The notes beneath the pieces are model-generated. The model saw only the letters and a list, made by a program, of their open reading frames with translations. It was not told where the DNA came from and made no database searches. A stretch of DNA of 64,000 nt from NCBI RefSeq assembly GCF_005938225.1, contig NZ_VCPC01000001.1, forward strand, positions 496,001-560,000. The letters are read 5' to 3'. The stretch's first letter is position 1. Each line of letters begins with the position of its first letter. The stretch is from Arenibacterium halophilum (GTDB lineage: Bacteria; Pseudomonadota; Alphaproteobacteria; Rhodobacterales; Rhodobacteraceae). Positions 49,951 to 58,820 of the stretch are shown one piece after another. The position numbers were made by a program, and so were the translations under genes.

Positions 49951-50075
49951 CGCGCTGACGCGCGGTGCCTCCGGCGGGGATATTTTGGGCCCAAAGAAGC
50001 AGGTCTTCCAACCCGCCCTTTCATTATTCAAGAAATACTCCAGGGGAGTCCCAAAGGGACGGGGGCAGAGCCCCC
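49951..50075 (+). repeat. Interspersed palindromic repeat, copy 4 (full)
   Basis: CGCGCTGACGCGCG, CCTCCGGCGGGGATATTTTG, CCCAAAGAAGCAGG, then AAATACTCCAGGGGAGTCCC and GGGGGCAGAGCCCCC. It separates the convergent 49234 gene and yebC. Confidence 0.85.
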
Positions 50076-50098
50076 ATCCGACCTCTCCCGAGTGTCGC

Positions 50099-50839
50099 TC
50101 AGAGCTGGGCCATGACCTCGTCTGAGGCTTCAAAGTTGGTCGTCACACGCTGAACGTCGTCATCGTCTTCCAGCGCATCCACCAGCTTCATCAGCTTCTG
50201 CATGTTCTCAAGGTCCAGTTCGGTCGTCGTGCTGGGGCGCCACGCCAGTTTGGTGGACTGGCTCTCGCCCAGTTCGGCCTCGAGCGCGGCAGAGACATCG
50301 TTCAGGTCGGTGTCGGCGCACCAGATGGTGTGGCCGTCTTCGGTGCTCTCGACATCCTCGGCGCCGGCTTCGATGGCCGCCATCATCACCGTATCGGCAT
50401 CGCCCGCGTCGGGGCCATAGGTGATTTCGCCCTTGCGCTCGAACATGAAGCCGACCGAGCCAGTCTCGCCCAGGTTGCCGCCGTTCTTGGTGAAAGTCGA
50501 GCGCACGTTCGACGCGGTGCGGTTGCGGTTGTCGGTCATCGCCTCGACGATCACCGCCACGCCGTTCGGGCCATAGCCCTCGTAGCGGATTTCCTCGTAG
50601 TCGTCGCCCTCGCCTGCCTGCGACTTCTTGATCGCGCGGTCGATCACGTCCTTGGGGACCGAGTTCGACTTGGCCTCTTTCACCGCAAGGCGAAGGCGCG
50701 GGTTCTTGTCGGGATCGGGGTCGCCCATCTTGGCCGCGACGGTGATTTCCTTCGACAGCTTGGAAAAGAGTTTCGACCGCGCGGCGTCCTGCCGCCCCTT
50801 GCGGTGCTGGATGTTTGCCCATTTGGAATGGCCGGCCAT
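50099..50839 (-). CDS. yebC: YebC/PmpR-family protein
   Basis: A 246-residue protein beginning [28 protein letters not shown], the family signature. YebC-type proteins were long annotated as transcription regulators; recent work on some members points to a role in translation at proline stretches. It is full length (three domains). It is convergent with the halotyrosine-type gene. The ATG at 50839 gives the canonical N-terminus; upstream frame is not homologous. Confidence 0.92.
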   Translation of the reverse strand: MAGHSKWANIQHRKGRQDAARSKLFSKLSKEITVAAKMGDPDPDKNPRLRLAVKEAKSNSVPKDVIDRAIKKSQAGEGDDYEEIRYEGYGPNGVAVIVEAMTDNRNRTASNVRSTFTKNGGNLGETGSVGFMFERKGEITYGPDAGDADTVMMAAIEAGAEDVESTEDGHTIWCADTDLNDVSAALEAELGESQSTKLAWRPSTTTELDLENMQKLMKLVDALEDDDDVQRVTTNFEASDEVMAQL

Positions 50840-50982
50840 GAGGCGCCTCCGATCTTCGGTGGTAAGGTTTGCGCCTCTATATGGCAGGCAGGTATGCCGC
50901 CGCAAGCCCGCGCCCATCTCCTTGGCAACGGCGCTGTCCGCGCTAGGCTAAGGCAAGACGGCAACGACCCCCGGATCCCATA

Positions 50983-52755
50983 ATGACCACTGACCAGATC
51001 ATCCTGTTCACCCTGTTTGGCGCGGTCTTCGCGATGCTGCTCTGGGGCAAGATCCGATACGACCTTGTGGCGTTCGGCGCGCTGATGGCCGGCGTGGTGC
51101 TGGGTGTCGTGCCCGTGGATCAGGCCTTCACCGGCTTTGGCCATCCCGCCACCCTTGTCGTGGCGCTGGTGCTGATCGTTTCGGCCGGGCTGGTGCATTC
51201 GGGCGCGATCTACCTGATCACCCGCACGATGGTCGACAGCAGCCGCGCGCTGGGGCGGCATGTGCTGCTGATGGGCGGGGTCGGCGCGGTTCTGTCGGCC
51301 TTCATGAACAACGTGGCGGCGCTTGCCTTGCTGATGCCCGTCGACATCCAAACCGCGCGCAAGGCCGAGCGCGCGCCGGGGCTGTCGCTGATGCCGCTGA
51401 GTTTTGCCACCATCCTGGGTGGCATGGTCACGCTGATCGGCACGCCGCCCAACATCATTATCGCCTCGATCCGCGAGCAATCACTGGGCGCGCCTTTTGC
51501 CATGTTCGATTTCGCCCCGGTAGGCGGCGTCGCCGCGCTGGCCGGGCTGGCGTTTATCGCGGTGATCGGCTGGAGGCTGATCCCGGACCGGGGCAGCGCC
51601 CACACCGGCGCGGCGGGGCTTCAGCCCTATATCGCCGAGTTGACGGTGCCGGAAGAGAGCGACCAGATCGGCCGCCGTCTGGGGGAACTGGACGAGACAG
51701 CCGAAAAGACAGATGTGGCGATCCTTGGCCTGATCCGGGGCGGCCAGAGGCGGTATGGCCGGTCGGCCAATGAAACCCTGCGCGCGGGCGATGTTCTGGT
51801 GCTGGAAGCCGAACCCGAGGCGCTGGACGAATTCCGCTCGGCGCTGGGGCTCGATTTCTCCGACAAGGAGCGACAGGACAAGCTGACCGCCGATGGCGAG
51901 GGGCTGGAAGTGGTCGAGATGGTGGTGCCCGAAGGCGCGCGCATCGCCGGGCGCTCGGCCACGTCGGTCGGGCTGTCGTGGCGGCGCAGCGCGATCCTGA
52001 TGGGCCTGTCGCGGCAGGGTCGCCGGATCACGACCGAAGTGCGCCAGACCGAGATTCGCCCCGGCGACATCCTGCTGGTGCTCTGCCCCAAGGGGCGCGG
52101 CGCGGATGTGACGGAATGGCTCGGCGGTCTGCCTTTGGCCCAGCGCGGGTTGTCGGTGACGGCGAATGAAAAGCTCTGGCCCGCCATCGCGATCTTCGGT
52201 GCTGCGGTCACAGCGGCCAGTTTCGGGTTGATCTACCTGCCTGTGGCGCTGGGTCTGGTGGTGGTGGCCTATGTGCTGACGCGGATCGTGCCGTTGAACG
52301 AGCTGTACGAGCATGTGGAATGGCCGGTGATCGTGCTGCTGGGGTCGATGATCCCGCTGGGCGGCGCGCTGGAAACATCGGGCGGGACCGAGCTGATCGC
52401 GGGCGCGCTGATCGCGCTGACCGGCGACATGGCGCCATGGGTGATCCTGACGGTGCTGATGGTGGTGACGATGACGCTGTCGGATGTGCTGAACAACACG
52501 GCGACCACGATTGTCGCGGCTCCGGTCGGCATCCAGATGGCCCAGACGCTGAATGTCTCGCCCGACCCGTTCCTGATGGCGGTGGCGGTGGCGGCATCTT
52601 CGGCGTTTCTGACGCCGATCGGGCACAAGAACAACACACTGATCCTTGGTCCCGGCGGCTATCGGTTCTCCGACTACTGGCGCATCGGCCTGCCGCTCGA
52701 GGTGCTGATCGTGGCGGTGTCGATCCCCACCATCCTGATCGTCTGGCCGCTCTGA
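50983..52755 (+). CDS. SLC13/DASS-type permease with two RCK-C domains
   Basis: A 590-residue membrane protein. An SLC13-type transporter half (with NNVAALALLMPVDIQTA and IGTPPNIIIASIREQ) precedes two TrkA-C/RCK-C domains (residues about 215-370), then the second membrane half with LNNTATTIVAAPVG and PIGHKNNTLILGPGGY. The SNT-like motifs are those of Na+/dicarboxylate or sulfate carriers. The soluble insert may sense a ligand. Substrate unknown. A similar gene lies at 54577. Confidence 0.9.
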   Translation: MTTDQIILFTLFGAVFAMLLWGKIRYDLVAFGALMAGVVLGVVPVDQAFTGFGHPATLVVALVLIVSAGLVHSGAIYLITRTMVDSSRALGRHVLLMGGVGAVLSAFMNNVAALALLMPVDIQTARKAERAPGLSLMPLSFATILGGMVTLIGTPPNIIIASIREQSLGAPFAMFDFAPVGGVAALAGLAFIAVIGWRLIPDRGSAHTGAAGLQPYIAELTVPEESDQIGRRLGELDETAEKTDVAILGLIRGGQRRYGRSANETLRAGDVLVLEAEPEALDEFRSALGLDFSDKERQDKLTADGEGLEVVEMVVPEGARIAGRSATSVGLSWRRSAILMGLSRQGRRITTEVRQTEIRPGDILLVLCPKGRGADVTEWLGGLPLAQRGLSVTANEKLWPAIAIFGAAVTAASFGLIYLPVALGLVVVAYVLTRIVPLNELYEHVEWPVIVLLGSMIPLGGALETSGGTELIAGALIALTGDMAPWVILTVLMVVTMTLSDVLNNTATTIVAAPVGIQMAQTLNVSPDPFLMAVAVAASSAFLTPIGHKNNTLILGPGGYRFSDYWRIGLPLEVLIVAVSIPTILIVWPL

Positions 52756-52756
52756 C

Positions 52757-52818
52757 GGCGGGGGGGGGGCGCTGCCCCCGTCCCTGCGGGACTCCCCCGG
52801 AGTATTTGCACAAAGAGA
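52757..52818 (-). repeat. Interspersed palindromic repeat, copy 5 (right half, inverted)
   Basis: On the minus strand it reads AAATACTCCGGGGGAGTCCC then GGGGGCAGCGCCCCC. It lies between the codirectional SLC13 and flavin dehydrogenase genes, and contains a run of ten G residues on the plus strand. Confidence 0.75.
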
Positions 52819-52854
52819 AGGACTGTGTCTGGATGGTGCGGGGAGGTATCGGTG

Positions 52855-54513
52855 ATGGCAGATGCAGATGCGGTGATTGTGGGCGCGGGGCTGGCCGGGC
52901 TGGTGGCGGCGATGGAACTGGCCGACCGGGGCAAGCGCGTGGTGCTGCTGGACCAGGAGCCGGAACAATCGCTGGGCGGACAGGCCTTCTGGTCGCTGGG
53001 CGGATTGTTCATGATCGACACGCCCGAGCAGCGCCGCATGGGCATTCGCGACAGCGCCGCGTTGGCGCTGGCCGATTGGATGGGCTCGGCCCAGTTCGAC
53101 CGGCCCGAGGATCATTGGCCCCGCCGCTGGGCCGAGGCCTATGTGGAATTTGCCGCGGGCGAGATGCGCGGCTGGCTGCGTGGGATGGGGCTGCGCTGGT
53201 TCCCCGTGGTGGGCTGGGCCGAGCGTGGCGGCGGCTATGCCGACGGGCATGGAAACTCTGTGCCCCGTTTTCACCTGACATGGGGCACCGGGCCCGGCGT
53301 GATTGCACCCTTCGTGGCGCGGGTGCGTGAACACGCCAAGGCCGGGCGCATCACCCTGTCTTTCCGGCATCGGGTGGACAGAATCCTGACGCGGGCGGGC
53401 GCGGCCATCGGCGTGGCAGGCGCGCGGCTTGCACCCGATGACATGGCGCGCGGTGCGCCCAGCAATCGCGAGGTGGTGGGCGATTTTGAGGTTTACGCCG
53501 CCTCGGTCATCATTACTTCGGGCGGGATCGGCGGCAATTTCGATCTGGTGCGCAAGGCCTGGCCCAGGGATCGGCTGGGCCCTGCGCCGCGCCGCATGGT
53601 GGCCGGTGTGCCCGCCCATGTGGACGGGCGGATGATCGCAATATCCGAAGCGGCGGGCGGGCACGTCATCAACGGCGACCGGATGTGGCATTACACGGAG
53701 GGGCTGCAAAACTGGGATCCGATCTGGCCGAACCATGGCATCCGCATCCTGCCGGGGCCGTCGTCGTTGTGGCTGGATGCGAACGGGCGGCGCCTTCCCG
53801 CGCCTTGCCTGCCCGGCTTCGACACGCTGGGCACTCTGCGCGAGATCCTCTCGACCGGGCATGACTACAGCTGGTTTGTCCTCAGCCAGAAGGTGATCGA
53901 GAAGGAATTCGCACTGTCGGGTTCGGAACAGAACCCCGATCTGACCTCGGCCAAATGGCGCGAAGTGATCCGCGCGCGGCTTTTGTCGGGCAAGGGTGCC
54001 CCTGCCCCGGTCGAGGCATTCAAGGCCAAGGGCGCCGATTTCGTCGTGGCCAAAACCATCGAGGATCTGGTCGCGGACATGAACCGGCTGGCAGGTGGCA
54101 ACCGGCTGGACGCCAGTACCATCCGCGCCATGGTCGAGGCGCGCGACGCGCAGACCGACAACCCCTTTACCAAGGACGCGCAGATCATGGCGATCCTGGC
54201 GGCGCGCAACTATCGCGGTGACAGGCTGATCCGCACGGCGAAGCCGCACCGGTTCCTTGACCCGGCCAACGGGCCGCTGATCGCGGTGCGGCTGAATATC
54301 CTGACCCGCAAGACGCTGGGCGGGCTGCAAACAGATCTGAATGGCCAGATGATCGGGGCCAATGGCGCACCCGTGCCAGGGCTGTTCGCCGCGGGCGAAG
54401 TCGCGGGCTTTGGTGGCGGCGGTTATCACGGCTACAATGCGCTCGAAGGCACCTTCCTTGGCGGCTGCCTGTTCGGTGGGCACCGGATTGGGCAGTCTGA
54501 CGCCGTGGCATGA
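52855..54513 (+). CDS. FAD-dependent dehydrogenase, 3-ketosteroid-dehydrogenase-like
   Basis: A 552-residue flavoprotein. The dinucleotide-binding motif is VIVGAGLAGLVAAMELADRGKRVVLLDQE at the N-terminus. The C-terminal block AAGEVAGFGGGGYHGYNALEGTFLGGCLFGG matches fumarate-reductase/ketosteroid-dehydrogenase flavoproteins. Size and motifs place it in the FAD-binding dehydrogenase group often named KstD-like; succinate dehydrogenase is excluded by the context. Electron acceptor and substrate are unknown. GGGAGG precedes the ATG at 52855. It stands between two SLC13-RCK transporters. Confidence 0.85.
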   Translation: MADADAVIVGAGLAGLVAAMELADRGKRVVLLDQEPEQSLGGQAFWSLGGLFMIDTPEQRRMGIRDSAALALADWMGSAQFDRPEDHWPRRWAEAYVEFAAGEMRGWLRGMGLRWFPVVGWAERGGGYADGHGNSVPRFHLTWGTGPGVIAPFVARVREHAKAGRITLSFRHRVDRILTRAGAAIGVAGARLAPDDMARGAPSNREVVGDFEVYAASVIITSGGIGGNFDLVRKAWPRDRLGPAPRRMVAGVPAHVDGRMIAISEAAGGHVINGDRMWHYTEGLQNWDPIWPNHGIRILPGPSSLWLDANGRRLPAPCLPGFDTLGTLREILSTGHDYSWFVLSQKVIEKEFALSGSEQNPDLTSAKWREVIRARLLSGKGAPAPVEAFKAKGADFVVAKTIEDLVADMNRLAGGNRLDASTIRAMVEARDAQTDNPFTKDAQIMAILAARNYRGDRLIRTAKPHRFLDPANGPLIAVRLNILTRKTLGGLQTDLNGQMIGANGAPVPGLFAAGEVAGFGGGGYHGYNALEGTFLGGCLFGGHRIGQSDAVA

Positions 54514-54522
54514 CCCGACCCG

Positions 54523-54576
54523 TCTTTGGGGCCAAATATCCCGGGGGAGTCCCGCAGGGACGGGGGCAGAGCCCCC
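54523..54576 (+). repeat. Interspersed palindromic repeat, copy 6 (right half)
   Basis: TCTTTGGGGCCAAATATCCC, GGGGGAGTCCCGCAGGGAC and GGGGGCAGAGCCCCC. It sits between two convergent genes and its end touches the stop codon of the gene at 54577. Confidence 0.8.
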
Positions 54577-56355
54577 TTAAAGCGGCCAGATCAGCGGGAT
54601 CACCGCCGAGGCAAGCACCGACATCGACAGGTTCAGCGGGATGCCGATACGCAGAAAATCGGCAAAGCGGTAGCCGCCGGGGCCGTAGACCAACGTATTG
54701 GTCTGATAACCGATGGGCGTGGCAAAGGCGCAGGAGGCCGCGATCATCACCGCCACCACCAGCGGGCGCGGATCCAGCCCCAGAGCGGTCGCCAAGCCAA
54801 TCGCCAGCGGTGTCATGATGACGGCAACGGCGTTGTTCGACACGATCTCGGTCAGGGTGGTCGTCATCAGGAACACCACGAACACCACCAGCGCCGGAGG
54901 CAGGGCCTGCAACCCCGGCGCCACGCTGTCCACCACCAGCGAAATCGCGCCCGTATGCTGCAGCCCGGCGCCCACCCCCAGCATCCCGAAGATCAGTGCC
55001 AACAGGCGGCCATCGACAAAGGAAAACGCCTCGTCCGCGTCGATGCAGCCGGTGGTCAGCACCACGGCCACGGCCAGCACGGCCAACAACAGGATCGGGG
55101 CCACGTTCAACGCCGCAAGCAGCACGATGCCCAGCAGCGCGGCGATGGCAATGGGCGCATGGCCGCGCCGGAAGGCACGGGCCGAGGGCTGGGTCACGTC
55201 GACCATTTCCATCTCGGTCGCCAAACGGCGAATGTCGCCCGGCGCGCCTTCCAGCAGCAACGTATCGCCCACGCGCACCACCAGATCGTCCAGCTGGCGG
55301 CCGATGTTCTGGTTTCGTCGATGCACGGCCAGAACGTAGACCCCATAGCGCCGCCGCAGCCGCAGCCCGCCCAGCGCCTTGCCCACCATGCGGCAGCCCG
55401 GCGTGATCAGCACCTCGACAGTCGAAGTCTCGACGGCCGAGACCTGATCGACGCGCTTCAGCTCCTTGGTGGCCTGAAGGCTGAGAAGCTCGGTCATCTG
55501 GGTGCGCAGGATCACCCGGTCGCCGACCTGAAGCTCGACCCCCTGCAGGTTGCGCCGCAACGAGATATCACCGCGCACCACGTCGATCAGCCGCACGCCT
55601 TCGCGCTTGAACAGTTGCACGCCAGTCACCTCGCGGCCGATCAGGTTGGAGTCGGGCGGGATCACCGCCTCGGTGAAGAACTTCATCTTCGACCGGTCCG
55701 ACAGCAGATTGGCCATGCTGTCGCGATCGGGCAGCAGGCGCGGCGCGAAGATTGCCATGTAGATCAGGCCCCAGGCACAGACCACCAGCCCGATGGGCAT
55801 GATTTCCAGAATGCCAAATGGTTCCAGCCCCTGCGTGCGCGCCACGCCATCCACCAGCAGGTTGGTCGAGGTGCCGATCAGCGTCAGCGAACCGCCCATG
55901 ATCGCCGCGTAGCTAAGCGGAATCAGCAACTTGGATGCCTTGACGCCCAGCGTCTGCGACAGCTGCACGAACACCGGGATCATCACCACCACCACCGGCG
56001 TATTGTTCATCACGGCCGAGCCGGCCATGACCATGCCGATCACCGACACCACCGCCACTTTGGGATGCGTCTTGGCATAGCGTTCGGCGGCGCGGGTCAG
56101 AACGTCCAGCGCGCCGGTACGCACCAGCGCGCCCATCACGATGAACATCGCCGCAATGGTCCAGGGTGCCGGGTTCGACAGCACCGCAAGCCCGTCGTCA
56201 TAGGGCAACACGCCCGTGATCAGCATCAACGCCACACCAGCGATGGCGACCACCTCTGTCGGAAAGGTTTCCTTCAGGAACAGGGCAAACATGGACAAAA
56301 CAATACACAGCGCGAGGATCGCACCGGCGGTGTCCGAAAGGGGAATAAGCTGCAT
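54577..56355 (-). CDS. SLC13/DASS-type permease with two RCK-C domains
   Basis: A 592-residue paralogue of the gene at 50983, in the same order: membrane half (NNTPVVVVMIPVFVQLSQ, IGTSTNLLVDGVARTQG), two RCK-C domains (about 223-385), second membrane half (IVSNNAVAVIMTPLAIGLA, IGYQTNTLVYGPGGY). The SNT-like motif is IGTSTN versus IGTPPN in the other gene, so substrates may differ. Its stop lies at the edge of repeat copy 6. Confidence 0.9.
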   Translation of the reverse strand: MQLIPLSDTAGAILALCIVLSMFALFLKETFPTEVVAIAGVALMLITGVLPYDDGLAVLSNPAPWTIAAMFIVMGALVRTGALDVLTRAAERYAKTHPKVAVVSVIGMVMAGSAVMNNTPVVVVMIPVFVQLSQTLGVKASKLLIPLSYAAIMGGSLTLIGTSTNLLVDGVARTQGLEPFGILEIMPIGLVVCAWGLIYMAIFAPRLLPDRDSMANLLSDRSKMKFFTEAVIPPDSNLIGREVTGVQLFKREGVRLIDVVRGDISLRRNLQGVELQVGDRVILRTQMTELLSLQATKELKRVDQVSAVETSTVEVLITPGCRMVGKALGGLRLRRRYGVYVLAVHRRNQNIGRQLDDLVVRVGDTLLLEGAPGDIRRLATEMEMVDVTQPSARAFRRGHAPIAIAALLGIVLLAALNVAPILLLAVLAVAVVLTTGCIDADEAFSFVDGRLLALIFGMLGVGAGLQHTGAISLVVDSVAPGLQALPPALVVFVVFLMTTTLTEIVSNNAVAVIMTPLAIGLATALGLDPRPLVVAVMIAASCAFATPIGYQTNTLVYGPGGYRFADFLRIGIPLNLSMSVLASAVIPLIWPL

Positions 56356-56409
56356 CGACGTCTTTTCTTGCCGGGGCCATTGGCCCGAAATCAGTTGCAG
56401 CGCAGTTTC

Positions 56410-57360
56410 TTATATTGTCGCGCCGGGGGCAACAGGACGATTGCGCCGCGGCTGTACAAGCGCCACACCTGCCAGCACAAGCCCAAGCGCCGCCCAGATA
56501 TAGGGCGAATAGCTTTCGCCAAGCATCACCATCGCCCAGAGCACGCCAAACCCCGTGACCAGATAGCTGACTTGCACCGCAAACACCGGCCCGGCCCGGC
56601 CCACCAGCCAGACGTAGCTGGAATAGACCACGACATGGATCAGCGAGGATGCGATCAACGCCCATTCCGGCGCGCCATAGGGGCCAAGCGGTGAAATGAA
56701 CTGCCCCGAGCCAAGCGCCAGCGGCAGCGCGATCACAGCCCCGATCAGCGAAGCGCCAAACAGCACCCGCACCGCGTCCAGCCCGGCGGTGCCCCAGCGG
56801 GCCACGAAATTGCCCTCGAAGGCGTAGAAACAAGGCGCGACCAACGCCAGCGGAATCCAGATCAGCATGTCACGATCCGGCAGGCTGGCCTCTGGCACGA
56901 CCAGCAGCAGCACGCCCGCCAACCCGGCCAGCAACCCCAGCAGGCGGCGCGGCGAAAACCGTTCTGTGCCCATCAGCAGAGACATCGGAAAGGCAATCAT
57001 CGGGATCAGCGACAGCAGGATCGACATCACCCCCGAGGGCAGATGCCGAATTGCCTGATAGGACGTTGAATTCGGGATCACCGTGCCAATCAAAGCAATG
57101 ATGGCACAAAGCACCAGCGCATCACGGCGCATCGGCAGACCCTTGCCCCGCACCAGGGACACCACCGCGAGGATCGCTGCGCCGATCGCCAGCTGCCAGA
57201 AGATCAGCCCGAAATGGCCGTGCCCGGTGCTGACCGCGATCTTGCTGAGCGGTTGCGTCATGCCCCAGCCCGCGCCCACCACGATCAGGATCGCGGTAAA
57301 GAACAGCCCTTCGCGGGGTGTCATCTCGGGGCGCGGGGCGGGACGCGAGGCAACGCTCAC
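56410..57360 (-). CDS. EamA-type DMT transporter
   Basis: A membrane protein of 316 residues with ten helices (for example FTAILIVVGAGWGMTQPLSKIAV, then LGESYSPYIWAALGLVLAGVALVQ). I chose the GTG at 57360, which overlaps the stop of the YmdB-type gene (GTGA). An ATG at 57324 would be 12 residues shorter and is equally plausible. Substrate unknown. It ends a minus-strand run of four genes. Confidence 0.88.
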   Translation of the reverse strand: MSVASRPAPRPEMTPREGLFFTAILIVVGAGWGMTQPLSKIAVSTGHGHFGLIFWQLAIGAAILAVVSLVRGKGLPMRRDALVLCAIIALIGTVIPNSTSYQAIRHLPSGVMSILLSLIPMIAFPMSLLMGTERFSPRRLLGLLAGLAGVLLLVVPEASLPDRDMLIWIPLALVAPCFYAFEGNFVARWGTAGLDAVRVLFGASLIGAVIALPLALGSGQFISPLGPYGAPEWALIASSLIHVVVYSSYVWLVGRAGPVFAVQVSYLVTGFGVLWAMVMLGESYSPYIWAALGLVLAGVALVQPRRNRPVAPGATI

Positions 57361-58169
57361 GGCGCGGCCTGCGCAAGCCGCCCGCCCTGCCGGATCATCG
57401 CGATCCGCTTGGCCTTGCCGGTCTGGTCGTCGGTTTCGACGTAGACGCCCGACAGCGTCGCCTCGCCCAGTGCCGGTGTGAAGCGGCCTTTGGGCATTCC
57501 GGTGATGAACCGGCGCATCGGCTCGGCCTTGTCCATTCCGATGACCGAATCGTAATCGCCGCACATGCCTGCATCGCTCAGAAAGGCTGTGCCGCCCGGC
57601 AGGATCTGCGCATCGGCCGTGGGCACATGGGTATGCGTGCCCACCACCAGGCTGGCGCGCCCGTCGCAGAAATGGCCCGCGGCCATCTTCTCGCTGGTGG
57701 CTTCGCAATGCACATCGACCAGAACCGCCGCCGCCTGCCCGCCCAGCGGATAGGATTTCAGCACCCCGTCCAGCGCGGAAAACGGATCGTCAAAGGCGCG
57801 TTTCATGAACACCTGCCCCAGCACCTGCGCCACCAGAACCTTGCGCCCGTTGCGCGCGGTGAACAGCCGATGCCCCCGCCCCGGCGCGCCCTTGGCATAG
57901 TTCACGGGGCGGATGATGCGCGGTTCCTGTTCGATGAATTGAAGCATGTCGCGCTGGTCGAAGGCGTGGTCGCCCAGCGTCAGGCAATCGGCGCCCGCGT
58001 CCAGCAGGCCCTTGGCGTGATCGCCGCTTAGCCCCATGCCATTGCTGGCGTTTTCCCCGTTCACCACGACGAAATCCAGCTTCCACTCGTCGCGCAGACG
58101 GGGCAGGTTTTCGGCCACCGCACGGCGCCCGGCCCGGCCCATGACATCGCCCAGAAACAGAATTTTCAT
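57357..58169 (-). CDS. YmdB-like metallophosphoesterase
   Basis: A 270-residue binuclear metallophosphoesterase. Motifs: MKILFLGDVMGRAGRRAV (metal Asp), VVNGENASNGMG, TLGDHAFDQ, VDVHCEATSEK, GTHTHVPTADAQIL. Its closest type is YmdB (Bacillus), which hydrolyses 2',3'-cyclic nucleotides and controls development. Role here unknown. It is followed by an overlapping DMT gene and preceded by the folate gene. Confidence 0.9.
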   Translation of the reverse strand: MKILFLGDVMGRAGRRAVAENLPRLRDEWKLDFVVVNGENASNGMGLSGDHAKGLLDAGADCLTLGDHAFDQRDMLQFIEQEPRIIRPVNYAKGAPGRGHRLFTARNGRKVLVAQVLGQVFMKRAFDDPFSALDGVLKSYPLGGQAAAVLVDVHCEATSEKMAAGHFCDGRASLVVGTHTHVPTADAQILPGGTAFLSDAGMCGDYDSVIGMDKAEPMRRFITGMPKGRFTPALGEATLSGVYVETDDQTGKAKRIAMIRQGGRLAQAAP

Positions 58170-58250
58170 CGCGCGCTCCGATCCGGCCCCGAAACCCGGG
58201 GCGACCGCAACGCTATAGGCGGGTGCCCCCCGCAGGGCAAGCCCGGGGCA

Positions 58251-58820
58251 TCAGCGCAAGTCGATCACGCCGGCCTCTGTGACGATCATGTCAAGCGGCT
58301 GGTCGGTGGGTTCCAGCGGCAGGGCATCGGCCTGCTGTGCGGCATAGGCGAATCCGATCGCAAGCGTGGCGCGACGTGCGCGCAGCATTTCCAGCGTGCG
58401 GTCATAGAATCCACCGCCATAGCCCAGCCGATTGCCCGCGCTATCAAAGGCCACCAGCGGCACGATCAGTATCTCCGGCTCGAAAAACTCGCACACCTTT
58501 GGGATTTGCGCGCCGAACGGCCCCGGCACCAGATCCATCTCCGGCTCCCATCGGGCGAATGTCAGCGGCTGGCCGGCGGCCTCAATCACCGGAATGCCTA
58601 CGGGGCCATGGGCGGCGGCCTCGGTCATCGCCGGGGTCGGGTCGATTTCCGTGCGGATCGGCATGAAGCCCGACACAGGCACGCCGCGATACCCCGCCAG
58701 AACCGACGAGAGCACACCGGCGCAGGCCACCCCGGCCCCGCCCAGCGCGCGATGCGCGATGGCGCGGCGGGCGAAGGCGGCCGTGCGCGCGGCGGATTTC
58801 TCGGCGGTCAGGTCGGTCAC
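58251..58820 (-). CDS. 5-formyltetrahydrofolate cyclo-ligase
   Basis: Converts 5-formyl-THF to 5,10-methenyl-THF using ATP. The 189 residues have the ending RLGYGGGFYDRTLEMLRA, the family signature, and IVPLVAFDSAGNRLG. Start is a GTG at 58820 overlapping the mgtE stop (GTGA); an ATG further in would cut the conserved N-terminus (AARTAAFARR). Often called ygfA or fau; 6S RNA, which flanks this gene in many bacteria, is not seen here. Confidence 0.9.
   Translation of the reverse strand: MTDLTAEKSAARTAAFARRAIAHRALGGAGVACAGVLSSVLAGYRGVPVSGFMPIRTEIDPTPAMTEAAAHGPVGIPVIEAAGQPLTFARWEPEMDLVPGPFGAQIPKVCEFFEPEILIVPLVAFDSAGNRLGYGGGFYDRTLEMLRARRATLAIGFAYAAQQADALPLEPTDQPLDMIVTEAGVIDLR

Noticed and set aside
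52761-52770. Run of ten G residues as a phase-variation switch
   Set aside because: It lies inside an intergenic repeat copy, not in a coding region or clear promoter spacer, and may simply extend the hairpin stem or be a sequencing effect.
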